Assembly: GCA_052039575.1 (NCBI GenBank)
Contig: JBQGEK010000285.1
Span: forward strand, 1-6,799
Direction of reading: 5' to 3'
Source: Patulibacter sp052039575
Lineage (GTDB): Bacteria > Actinomycetota > Thermoleophilia > Solirubrobacterales > Solirubrobacteraceae
Length of the DNA stretch: 6,799 nt
Shown: in pieces, positions 1 through 5,117 of the stretch
Numbering within the stretch: the stretch's first letter is position 1
Layout of the letters: the number at the start of each line of letters is the position of its first letter
The notes under the pieces: generated by a model
What the model saw: only the letters and a program-made list of their open reading frames with translations
Database searches by the model: none
What the model was told of the DNA's origin: nothing
Program-made: the position numbers and the translations under genes

Positions 1-213
1 CGCGACCGAGCCGACGACGGGGTCGGCGACACCGCCCCGGGCACGGATCTCGGCGACCACCGCGTCGAGCGGCTCGCGCTCGATGTCGGCGAGCACGAGC
101 GCGGCGCCACGGTCCGCGGCGTCCAACGCATAGGCCCGGCCGAGCCCGTTCGCGGCGCCGGTCACCGCGACGACCTTCCCCGTCAGCTCGTTCGAAACCA
201 TCCTAGAAGCCAT
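1..213 (-). CDS. Short-chain dehydrogenase/reductase (SDR), N-terminal fragment
   Basis: Partial gene: the first 71 codons are present and the left edge removes the rest. It encodes the start of a classical SDR, a soluble NAD(P)(H)-dependent oxidoreductase that usually interconverts alcohols and ketones. Visible residues: a hydrophobic first beta strand (KVVAVTG), the cofactor motif TGAANGLG (T18, G19, G23, G25), then a second strand ALVLAD ending in Asp43. An acidic residue there normally favours NAD(H) over NADP(H). The catalytic Ser-Tyr-Lys lies outside the window, so substrate class cannot be judged. The motif lacks the GQGRSHA pattern I associate with mycofactocin-coupled SDRs, so it looks like an ordinary classical SDR. 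ATG at 213 is preferred; an in-frame ATG at 201 is possible, but AGG abuts that codon. The gene is divergent from the crotonase with a 58-bp gap, so the two may be co-regulated. The family call is firm; the reaction is unknown. Confidence 0.88.
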   Translation of the reverse strand, partial: MASRMVSNELTGKVVAVTGAANGLGRAYALDAADRGAALVLADIEREPLDAVVAEIRARGGVADPVVGSVA

Positions 214-271
214 TAAGGTCACTCTATACTCGGATTTGCCGTTGCCGCAACTGCACCGTGAAAGGTCGAGG
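214..271. promoter_or_regulatory. Divergent promoter region between the SDR and crotonase genes
   Basis: This 58-bp gap between divergent starts is poorer in G+C than its surroundings. On the minus strand a TTGCGG hexamer (245-250) and a TATAGA hexamer (223-228), 16 bp apart, make a plausible sigma-70-like promoter for the SDR, leaving only a very short leader. On the plus strand TATACT (225-230) resembles a -10 box but has no convincing -35 partner. An 11-bp inverted repeat, GTTGC-C-GCAAC (241-251), overlaps the putative minus-strand -35 and could bind a repressor. For the crotonase, GAAAGG (260-265) lies 6 nt before the ATG and serves as ribosome binding site. Assignments are by eye and only the divergent geometry is certain. 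Confidence 0.4.
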
Positions 272-1081
272 ATGAGCATTCGAACCGAAGGATCCGCGGA
301 CCCGGCAGGCTCGCCGGTCGAGCCGGTCGTCACCGAGCGTCGGGGCGACGTGCTGGTGATCACGCTGTCCCGGCCGCGGGTCCGCAACGCGATGGACGGT
401 GCGATGATCGACGGCCTGACCCGGGCGGCGGCGCGGCTCGACGGTGACCCCACGTTGCGCGTTGGCGTCCTGACCGGTGCCGACGGCACGTTCTGCTCGG
501 GAATGGACCTGCGGTCGTTCGCAGACGCGGAGCTGGACGGGGACGATGGGGGAGGACGGACGGTCCCGTGGCTGGATGATCCTCCGACGACACCGGTCGT
601 CGCCGCGGTCGAGGGATGGGCGCTCGCCGGGGGCTGGGAGCTCGCCCTGGCCTGCGACCTGGTGGTTGCGGCAGCCGACGCTCGCTTCGGCCTGCTCGAG
701 GTTCGCCGCGGCCTCGTGCCGCTCGGTGGCGGCCTGCTGCGGTTGCGGGAGCGGCTGCCCGTGCCGCTCGCGTTCGAGATCGCCGCCACCGGGATGCCGA
801 TCGACGGCGCGCGGGCACACGAGCTCGGGCTCGTCAACCGGTTGGCCCCGCCGGGCGGGGCGTTCGACGCTGCGGTGGAGCTGGCGGGCGAGATCGCGGC
901 TGGCGCGCCTCTGGCCGTTGCCGCGATCAAGCGGATCGTGGGCGAGGGCGGGAGTTCCGCCGATCCGGAGGCCCGGGCGCGGGCGCGCCGAATCGGCGCC
1001 CCGGTCAACGGCTCCGACGACGCCCGGGAGGGCGCGCGGGCGTTCGTCGAACGGCGGGCCCCGGTCTGGAGGAGTCGCTGA
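272..1081 (+). CDS. Enoyl-CoA hydratase/isomerase (crotonase family)
   Basis: A 269-residue crotonase-superfamily protein, the usual length for a monofunctional cytosolic enoyl-CoA hydratase. Such enzymes add water across the 2,3 double bond of enoyl-CoA thioesters in beta-oxidation-type pathways. Visible landmarks: N-terminal strand VLVITLSRP (27-35), the oxyanion-hole/CoA segment GTFCSGMDL (72-80), the second oxyanion-hole segment ALAGGWELALACD (117-129), and FGLLEVRRGLVP (139-150). Glu123 and Glu143 match in context and in their 20-residue spacing the two catalytic glutamates of rat mitochondrial hydratase (Glu144 and Glu164). Hydratase activity is therefore more likely than a purely structural paralogue. 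The C-terminal helix AVAAIKRIV is typical. ATG at 272 is chosen because GAAAGG sits 6 nt upstream; an upstream TTG at 236 lies in the promoter gap and adds only unconserved residues. The gene ends convergently with the kinase-like gene. The physiological substrate is unknown. Confidence 0.9.
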   Translation: MSIRTEGSADPAGSPVEPVVTERRGDVLVITLSRPRVRNAMDGAMIDGLTRAAARLDGDPTLRVGVLTGADGTFCSGMDLRSFADAELDGDDGGGRTVPWLDDPPTTPVVAAVEGWALAGGWELALACDLVVAAADARFGLLEVRRGLVPLGGGLLRLRERLPVPLAFEIAATGMPIDGARAHELGLVNRLAPPGGAFDAAVELAGEIAAGAPLAVAAIKRIVGEGGSSADPEARARARRIGAPVNGSDDAREGARAFVERRAPVWRSR

Positions 1082-1155
1082 CGTCGTGCGCGCCGGTGCT
1101 CTCCGGCTGCCGCGCGTACCGAAGAAGGGAATACTGAAATGCGGCGAGTCGGCGG

Positions 1156-1170
1156 GGGGCGATCGATCGC
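1156..1170. repeat. 15-nt intergenic repeat, copy 1
   Basis: GGGGCGATCGATCGC occurs here, just left of the convergent-gene palindrome, and again at 5019-5033 inside the hairpin after the dehydrogenase gene. Its GCGATCGATCGC part is itself palindromic. Both copies sit in intergenic DNA shortly after a gene end. Confidence 0.5.
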
Positions 1171-1197
1171 GCCGCTTGGGGACGTCCCCAAGCGGCG
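1170..1197. terminator. Perfect 28-bp palindrome, probable bidirectional terminator
   Basis: The 135-bp gap between the convergent crotonase (stop at 1081) and kinase-like gene (stop at 1217) holds a perfect palindrome: arm CGCCGCTTGGGGAC followed directly by its reverse complement. As RNA from either strand it can form a stem of about 12 bp closed by a 4-nt ACGT loop. No U-tract follows on either side, so it is not a canonical intrinsic terminator, but U-poor hairpins are common after genes in high-GC actinobacteria. Its placement between two convergent 3' ends supports a shared terminator or mRNA end-stabilising role. A second, 12-bp palindrome (GCGATCGATCGC, 1159-1170) abuts its left side. 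I see no gene in this gap. Confidence 0.65.
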
Positions 1198-1216
1198 GCG
1201 TCCCGACGATCCGCGA

Positions 1217-2707
1217 TCAGCTGGCCGCGGTGCTCCGCGCGGGCTCTGCCGCGGAGGTTCCGGCCGCGAGGATCGGAAGCAGCACGCGCGACAGGCGATC
1301 CATCAGCCGCGGCAGGAACGCCGCGCCGATCTCGGCCGCCCGGACGTCCTCGGTCTTGCCCGTCTCGAAGACGTCCCGACCGTACTGCGCGAGCGTCGCC
1401 ATGTGCACGAGCGCTCGGAGGGTGAAGAGGTCGACTTCGACCTCGGTCACCGGATGGCCACCCGCTTCGACGTAGGCCTCCATGAACGACGGCCACGCGA
1501 TCATCTGCTCGATCACGGGGCGGACGTAGCCGAGGTCCTCCGCTGGATGCCCGATCCGCGGGATCTCCCAGTCGAGAACCGCGGTGACGTCACCCGCGTC
1601 GTCGACCAGGACGTTGTGGATGAGCATGTCGCCGTGGACGACGCAGGCCCGGTCCTCCACCGCGTCGACGTGGGCCCGCATCCAGTGCAACGAGGACTCG
1701 ACGGCCAGCGACGGACCGTTGGACAGCTTGGCCCACTGCCCGGCGATCGCGTCGAGATCGTCTTCCCAGGACGTCTGGGCGTCGGGCAGGATGTCGCTGA
1801 CCGCGGCGGTTGGCACCCGGTGCAGCGCGGCCATCTGGCGGGCCAGGCTGAGCGCGACCGAGGGACGCTTCGGCGGCGGGGCGAAGTAGCCGTCGCCGGG
1901 CTCGATCACGGTGCTCCCCGGCACCCGCTCGCTGACGATGAACGGTGCTCCGAGCACCCCCGCGTCGGTCTCTACGAGCACCGGGCGGGCCACGCGGACT
2001 CCGGCGTCGTGCAGGGTGCGCAGCAGCCGGAACTGCTGCTCGATGCCGTAGCCGTGCTCCAGTGCGCCGCCCGGGCGATCACGCTGGATCACGAGCTCGC
2101 GGCTGGACCCGTCGGACATCGCGACGCCGAACACGGCTGTCTGCCGAGAGCGACCACCGGGCACGATCCGGAACGCGGGAATCTCGAGCCCCGGGTCGGC
2201 GAACTGCTTCTGGAGGTGACGCGCCAGGTCGTGCTCGTCGATGTTCGTGAAGGACTCGCCCAGGACCACGCGCGCGATCTCGTCGGCCCGCCGGAGAATC
2301 GACGTCCGCATCGAGGACTCCCAGCTCTCCAGCGCGTGGAGCGTGGCGTCCAGCTCGCGATCGTCGGCCAAGTCCGGTGAGCGGAGCCACTGCGCGGCCG
2401 CGTCGATCGCCTCGCCACGGGGCCCGGAGGCGGGGACGTCCTCGGGGGGCGCGTCGGTGGCGAGATGCAGACCGCGGCCCGGCGTCCGTTCCTCGCGCAG
2501 CGCGCTCGCCAGTTGCGGCGGCAACTGATCGAGGGGCGGTGCGGGCGAGTCGGCGTCGCCCTGCGCAGCTTCCATCGACGCGGCCATGACGGACAGCGTG
2601 CGCACGCACGCCCCGAGGCTGTCGGCGGCCTGGGCGTCATCGAGGCTGGTCGCGACGTCGGACTGCAGGGCCCGTACGACGCCGGTCAGATACCGAGCGT
2701 AGGTCAT
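1217..2707 (-). CDS. APH/choline-kinase-fold phosphotransferase with N-terminal extension
   Basis: A 496-residue protein whose C-terminal two thirds (about 178-475) is an aminoglycoside phosphotransferase-like kinase domain, related to the ACAD10/ACAD11 and mycobacterial phosphotransferase-family proteins. Visible motifs: the catalytic loop VVHGDMLIHNVLVD, with H358-G359-D360 and Asn365 matching HGDxxxxN, and the metal-binding VLDWE (Asp379). Upstream, ELVIQRDRPGG (204-214) occupies the nucleotide-anchoring strand, and FIVSERVPGS (256-265) is the hinge region. The family transfers the ATP gamma-phosphate to hydroxyls of small molecules; genomic neighbours of this subfamily are usually lipid or steroid catabolism genes rather than resistance genes. 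Residues 1-175 are a mostly helical extension with a low-complexity Pro/Ala linker near 50-60 and no motif I recognise. ATG at 2707 is chosen because GGAGAG lies 8 nt upstream. The frame stays open for 267 more codons across the divergent gene, which I treat as spurious. It is divergent from the lipocalin-like gene. The substrate is unknown. Confidence 0.87.
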   Translation of the reverse strand: MTYARYLTGVVRALQSDVATSLDDAQAADSLGACVRTLSVMAASMEAAQGDADSPAPPLDQLPPQLASALREERTPGRGLHLATDAPPEDVPASGPRGEAIDAAAQWLRSPDLADDRELDATLHALESWESSMRTSILRRADEIARVVLGESFTNIDEHDLARHLQKQFADPGLEIPAFRIVPGGRSRQTAVFGVAMSDGSSRELVIQRDRPGGALEHGYGIEQQFRLLRTLHDAGVRVARPVLVETDAGVLGAPFIVSERVPGSTVIEPGDGYFAPPPKRPSVALSLARQMAALHRVPTAAVSDILPDAQTSWEDDLDAIAGQWAKLSNGPSLAVESSLHWMRAHVDAVEDRACVVHGDMLIHNVLVDDAGDVTAVLDWEIPRIGHPAEDLGYVRPVIEQMIAWPSFMEAYVEAGGHPVTEVEVDLFTLRALVHMATLAQYGRDVFETGKTEDVRAAEIGAAFLPRLMDRLSRVLLPILAAGTSAAEPARSTAAS

Positions 2708-2723
2708 TCGCGTCTCTCTCCGG

Positions 2724-2739
2724 GTTGAAAATTTTCCAC
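2724..2739. promoter_or_regulatory. AT-core palindrome, candidate operator
   Basis: A 16-bp near-palindrome, GTTGAAAATTTTCCAC, with a perfect 10-bp core GAAAATTTTC (2727-2736) and matching outer GT/AC; a single base pair breaks symmetry. It lies 17 nt upstream of the kinase-like start, just beyond that gene's ribosome binding site, so a bound dimer would block its transcription or early elongation. An all-A/T centre is conspicuous in DNA of this base composition. Symmetry and position suit a TetR- or similar-family repressor, but no regulator gene lies in the window to pair with it. Confidence 0.4.
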
Positions 2740-2762
2740 GCGAGGTCGTCGGATTAAAGTAG

Positions 2763-2782
2763 CCTCGATTTCGCCATTGAGG
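2763..2782. promoter_or_regulatory. Imperfect inverted repeat, second candidate operator
   Basis: CCTCGAT (2763-2769) and ATTGAGG (2776-2782) form an inverted repeat matching at 6 of 7 positions around a 6-nt centre. The 20-bp span lies near the middle of the divergent gap, where a regulator could control both directions. It could equally be chance, since the arms are short. Confidence 0.25.
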
Positions 2783-2836
2783 GAAATATGTTCGGCGAAG
2801 GGCCGATATACCCCTTAAAAAGGAGACTGAATAGCG

Positions 2837-3820
2837 ATGAGCTTGACGCCCAACGACGACTTCCCCCATCCGCGTGGATCCGGCGAGAGCTGGCAGGAGA
2901 ACTACCTCTTCCTCGGCGTGGATCCCGAGCAGGACCTGGCGTTCTTCGCGCACGTTGCGCGGCTCCCGGCTCTCGGCACGTGTGACATCAAGATCGCGGT
3001 CAAGATCGGTGACGACGTTGTCTCGACGACCGAGCACCACCCGCTGGGTGAGGGGCTCGACGTTCCGGGCCTGGAGTTCGACGTGGTCGACCCCTGGTAT
3101 TCGTGGCGCGTCAAAGCGGACGGGAAGGGCTTGCGCGGCGGTGCCCCGGACCTGCTGCTGACGACCGGCCGCGGGGACGTTCCTCTCTCCTTCGACATCC
3201 GCTGGGATGCGAAGGCCACGCCGGTGGTCCACTCCGAGGGCTTCGCGCAGATGGCATCGGCCGGCGCGGGTTCCAGTGGCGATCACTACATCCAGGGTGG
3301 GACTTGGAGCGGGACGCTGCGGATCGGTGACCGCGAGATCACCAGCTCGGGCCCCTCGATCCGGGACCACACGTGGGGGGAGCGGGACAACGGCAAGCTC
3401 CAGCTCTGCTGGTGGACGCCGATGGTGTTCGACGACGGGAGCTACCAGCTGGCCGGCATCGACATGCACCTCGTCGACGGCACGCGGACGTCGTTCTCGT
3501 TCGAGCACGACGGCAACGCCCAGCGGACCCTGCCGGTCCTCGACGTCGAGATCACCGAAGGCACGATCGACGACTACTCGCGCGCGAAGATCAAGCTCGG
3601 CGACGAGATCGAGGTCGAGGCGACGCGCTTCGCGCGCATGCCCATTGCTTACTACCGGGGCGGTGGCGTGGGCTGGGTGTCCGACGACGCGCTGTGCACG
3701 CTGCGCACTGCCGACGGCCGGACCGGCTTCGGGATCATCGAGAAGAACCGGCAGATGACCCAGGACGAGATCGAGCGGCTCCCCGAGGGATCCGCGCCCG
3801 AGCGGATGCCGGCCGCATGA
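2837..3820 (+). CDS. DUF7064/DUF7065-like protein (AttH/CrtC-type beta-barrel)
   Basis: A 327-residue protein without signal peptide or membrane segment, rich in beta-strand patterns throughout. Two stretches identify the family as I know it: QGGTWSGTLRIGDREI (153-168), of the form GxWSGxxxxxGxxI, and RDHTWGERD (176-184), of the form RDHxWGxRD. The same pair in the same order occurs in mycobacterial proteins annotated DUF7064/DUF7065, which resemble two-domain lipocalin-like folds of the AttH/CrtC (hydroxyneurosporene synthase) group. CrtC itself hydrates carotenoid double bonds. For this branch no function is established, so lipid binding, hydration or isomerisation of a hydrophobic substrate are all open. 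AAGGAG upstream supports ATG 2837. Its stop overlaps a tiny frame that leads into the alcohol dehydrogenase gene 34 nt downstream, indicating one transcript. It is divergent from the kinase-like gene, a partner I would expect from similar actinobacterial clusters. The family call rests on memory of motifs, not a search. Confidence 0.72.
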   Translation: MSLTPNDDFPHPRGSGESWQENYLFLGVDPEQDLAFFAHVARLPALGTCDIKIAVKIGDDVVSTTEHHPLGEGLDVPGLEFDVVDPWYSWRVKADGKGLRGGAPDLLLTTGRGDVPLSFDIRWDAKATPVVHSEGFAQMASAGAGSSGDHYIQGGTWSGTLRIGDREITSSGPSIRDHTWGERDNGKLQLCWWTPMVFDDGSYQLAGIDMHLVDGTRTSFSFEHDGNAQRTLPVLDVEITEGTIDDYSRAKIKLGDEIEVEATRFARMPIAYYRGGGVGWVSDDALCTLRTADGRTGFGIIEKNRQMTQDEIERLPEGSAPERMPAA

Positions 3821-3858
3821 GTTCGAACCGGGAACGGGAACCGGGGAGCGCGCGATGA
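3817..3858 (+). CDS. 13-codon bridging mini-ORF (possible coupling peptide)
   Basis: An ATG at 3817 overlaps the TGA stop of the preceding gene as ATGA. The frame encodes MSSNREREPGSAR and stops at TGA 3856-3858, which overlaps the ATG of the alcohol dehydrogenase (3855-3857) as a second ATGA. A ribosome ending the upstream gene could reinitiate, translate 13 codons and deliver itself to the dehydrogenase start, crossing its GGGGAG ribosome binding site (3843-3848). No good ribosome binding site precedes the mini-ORF itself. The peptide is Arg/Glu-rich with no known motif. It may be a translational-coupling device or simply chance in a 34-nt gap. Confidence 0.25.
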   Translation: MSSNREREPGSAR

Positions 3859-5006
3859 CGACGTCGAAGGCGGCGGTCTGTCTCGGTCAGGGGCAACCGT
3901 GGACGGTCCGCGAGATCGAGTTCGGCGATCCGGGGCCCAACGAGGTCCGGGTGCGGATGCGCTACGCCGGGCTGTGTCACTCCGACGAGCACCTGCGGCT
4001 CGGCGAGATCGGCGCGCCCGACGAGGTGCTCGACATGCTCGGAGCGCAGTCGATGTACCCGGTCGTGGGCGGTCACGAGGGCTCCGGGGTCGTCGAGCAG
4101 GTCGGCGATCGCGTGACGACCGTCGCGGTCGGCGATCACGTCGCCGTGTCGTTCGTCCCGTCGTGCGGGCACTGCTTCTGGTGCGCGTCCGGACGCCAGC
4201 ACCTCTGTGATCTCGGGATGGCCACGCTGGCCGGCCCGATGATGAGCGACCAGCAGTGGCGGCACCATCTCGACGGCCAGCCGCTCAACCGCATGGCGCA
4301 GGTCGGCGCGTTCTCGGAACAGGTGCTCTGTCACGAGCTGTCGCTGGTCAAGGTCCCGAGCGATCTTCCGATGGAGGTCGCGGCCGTGGTCAGCTGCGGC
4401 GTCTCGACCGGGTTCGGCTCCAGCGTCAACCGCGGTGACGTCCGTCCGGGAGAGGTCGTCGTGGTCGTCGGCTGCGGGGGCGTCGGGCACGGTGCGCTCT
4501 TCGGCGCGGTCGCGGCGGGTGCGGGCATCGTAGTCGCCGTCGACCCGGTGGCCTTCAAGCGCAAGAAGGCGCTCGAGCTCGGGGCCACCCACGAGGCCGA
4601 TTCGATGGCCGCGGCCCAGCAGCTGCTGACGGAGCTCACCGCGGGGCGGATGGCCGACGTCGCGGTGTTGACGCAGACGCGGATCGAGGACGAGACGCTG
4701 CTTCAGGCGCTTCCGCTGATCTCCAAGGGCGGCCGGCTGGTGCTGACCGCGGTCCAGCCATGGACCGAGACGGACGTCAAGGTCAGCCTCTTCGATCTCG
4801 CGATGTCCGACAAGTCGATTCTCGGGTGCCTGTTCGGATCGACCAGCCCGCGGGTCCAGATCCCGCGGATCCTCGACCTCTACCGCACGGGCCGAGTGCC
4901 CGTCGACCAGGTGATCTCCCGGACCTATCGGCTCGATCAGATCAATCAGGGCTTTGCCGACATGGACGCGGGCCGGACGGTGCGCGGCGTCATCAAGTTC
5001 GACTGA
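3855..5006 (+). CDS. NDMA-dependent (nicotinoprotein) zinc alcohol dehydrogenase, Rxyl_3153-like
   Basis: A 383-residue medium-chain zinc dehydrogenase that oxidises alcohols to aldehydes or ketones in the cytosol. Catalytic zinc ligands are visible as Cys41, His74 (GHEGSG) and Cys181. Structural zinc ligands are Cys104, Cys107, Cys110 and Cys118. The Rossmann motif is GCGGVG (206-211), and Asp230 at the end of the second strand suits NAD. The N-terminus (SKAAVC...PWTVREIEFGDPG), the insert around 45-70 (GEIGAPDEVLDMLG) and the overall length match actinobacterial proteins called NDMA-dependent alcohol dehydrogenase (TIGR03989). In that group NAD is tightly bound and electrons leave through an external acceptor, linked by comparative genomics to mycofactocin. 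GGGGAG 6 nt upstream fixes the start. The gene follows the lipocalin-like gene by 34 nt, almost surely on the same mRNA, and is followed by a strong hairpin before the P450. The substrate is not readable; a hydroxyl introduced by the P450 is one option. Confidence 0.9.
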   Translation: MTTSKAAVCLGQGQPWTVREIEFGDPGPNEVRVRMRYAGLCHSDEHLRLGEIGAPDEVLDMLGAQSMYPVVGGHEGSGVVEQVGDRVTTVAVGDHVAVSFVPSCGHCFWCASGRQHLCDLGMATLAGPMMSDQQWRHHLDGQPLNRMAQVGAFSEQVLCHELSLVKVPSDLPMEVAAVVSCGVSTGFGSSVNRGDVRPGEVVVVVGCGGVGHGALFGAVAAGAGIVVAVDPVAFKRKKALELGATHEADSMAAAQQLLTELTAGRMADVAVLTQTRIEDETLLQALPLISKGGRLVLTAVQPWTETDVKVSLFDLAMSDKSILGCLFGSTSPRVQIPRILDLYRTGRVPVDQVISRTYRLDQINQGFADMDAGRTVRGVIKFD

Positions 5007-5014
5007 GCAAGCAA

Positions 5015-5040
5015 CCACGGGGCGATCGATCGCCCCGTGG
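5015..5040. terminator. Perfect 26-bp palindrome between dehydrogenase and P450 genes
   Basis: Starting 8 nt after the dehydrogenase stop is a perfect palindrome with arm CCACGGGGCGATC. It can fold to a stem of about 11 bp with a 4-nt loop and is very GC-rich. No U-tract follows; the next bases are CAGACC. It may terminate or attenuate transcription between the two genes, lowering P450 expression relative to the dehydrogenase, or protect the upstream mRNA end from exonucleases. Position and strength favour a real hairpin; its exact role is unproven. Confidence 0.6.
5019..5033. repeat. 15-nt intergenic repeat, copy 2
   Basis: Second exact copy of GGGGCGATCGATCGC (the first is at 1156-1170). 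Here it forms the centre of the 26-bp palindrome rather than lying beside one. Confidence 0.5.
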
Positions 5041-5117
5041 CAGACCCCGCACCCGGTGAGAACCCGGGGCGGTCGGCACCACCAACCCACCGTTACCACT
5101 CACCGAAGGATCCCAAG
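5041..5117 (+). promoter_or_regulatory. P450 leader region
   Basis: This stretch separates the hairpin from the P450 start. Its second half (about 5078-5104) is rich in C and A with repeated ACC triplets and few G, so it should be unstructured as RNA. GAAGGA (5105-5110) lies 7 nt before ATG 5118 and is the ribosome binding site. I find no convincing -35/-10 pair, so I cannot say whether the P450 has its own promoter or depends on read-through of the hairpin. Confidence 0.4.

Larger units (their letters stand above)
2708..2836. promoter_or_regulatory. Divergent control region between kinase-like and lipocalin-like genes
   Basis: This 129-bp gap is the most AT-rich stretch of the window and must hold promoters for both flanking genes. 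On the minus strand TACTTT (2756-2761) is a possible -10 box for the kinase-like gene, with only a weak -35 (TTCCCT, 2780-2785) at 18 bp. On the plus strand GATATA (2805-2810) is a possible -10 box, but TTGAGG (2777-2782) is 22 bp away, too far for a standard promoter. AAGGAG (2820-2825) is the ribosome binding site of the lipocalin-like gene, with a somewhat long 11-nt spacer. Two inverted repeats lie inside the gap and are listed separately. Promoter boxes are by-eye guesses. Confidence 0.5.

Noticed and set aside
477..1475. 332-codon plus-strand frame overlapping the crotonase and running into the kinase-like gene
   Set aside because: Arg/Ser-rich shadow with no family features; the crotonase frame holds both catalytic glutamates.
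1139..2380. 413-codon plus-strand frame opposite the kinase-like gene
   Set aside because: No recognisable motifs, and its residues are the Arg/His/Asp-rich pattern typical of antisense shadows; the minus strand encodes clear kinase motifs.
1217..2707. Kinase-like gene as an antibiotic resistance determinant
   Set aside because: It shares the APH fold and catalytic loop, but the subfamily, the long N-terminal extension and the catabolic neighbours point elsewhere; nothing in the sequence indicates aminoglycoside binding.
2788..2985. 65-codon frame starting in the divergent control region
   Set aside because: No ribosome binding site, overlaps the start of the lipocalin-like gene in another frame, and shows no motif.
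2708..3508. Minus-strand open frame continuing the kinase-like gene upstream to 3508
   Set aside because: It lies antisense to the well-supported lipocalin-like gene and crosses the AT-rich control region; ATG 2707 has a good ribosome binding site. The open frame reflects high-GC codon bias.
3735..5099. 454-codon minus-strand frame opposite the dehydrogenase gene
   Set aside because: Antisense shadow of a gene with complete zinc-ligand and Rossmann motifs; no protein family recognisable.
5037..5117. Upstream GTG start for the P450, adding 27 residues
   Set aside because: It lies inside the 26-bp hairpin, lacks a ribosome binding site, and the added Pro-rich residues do not resemble P450 N-termini.
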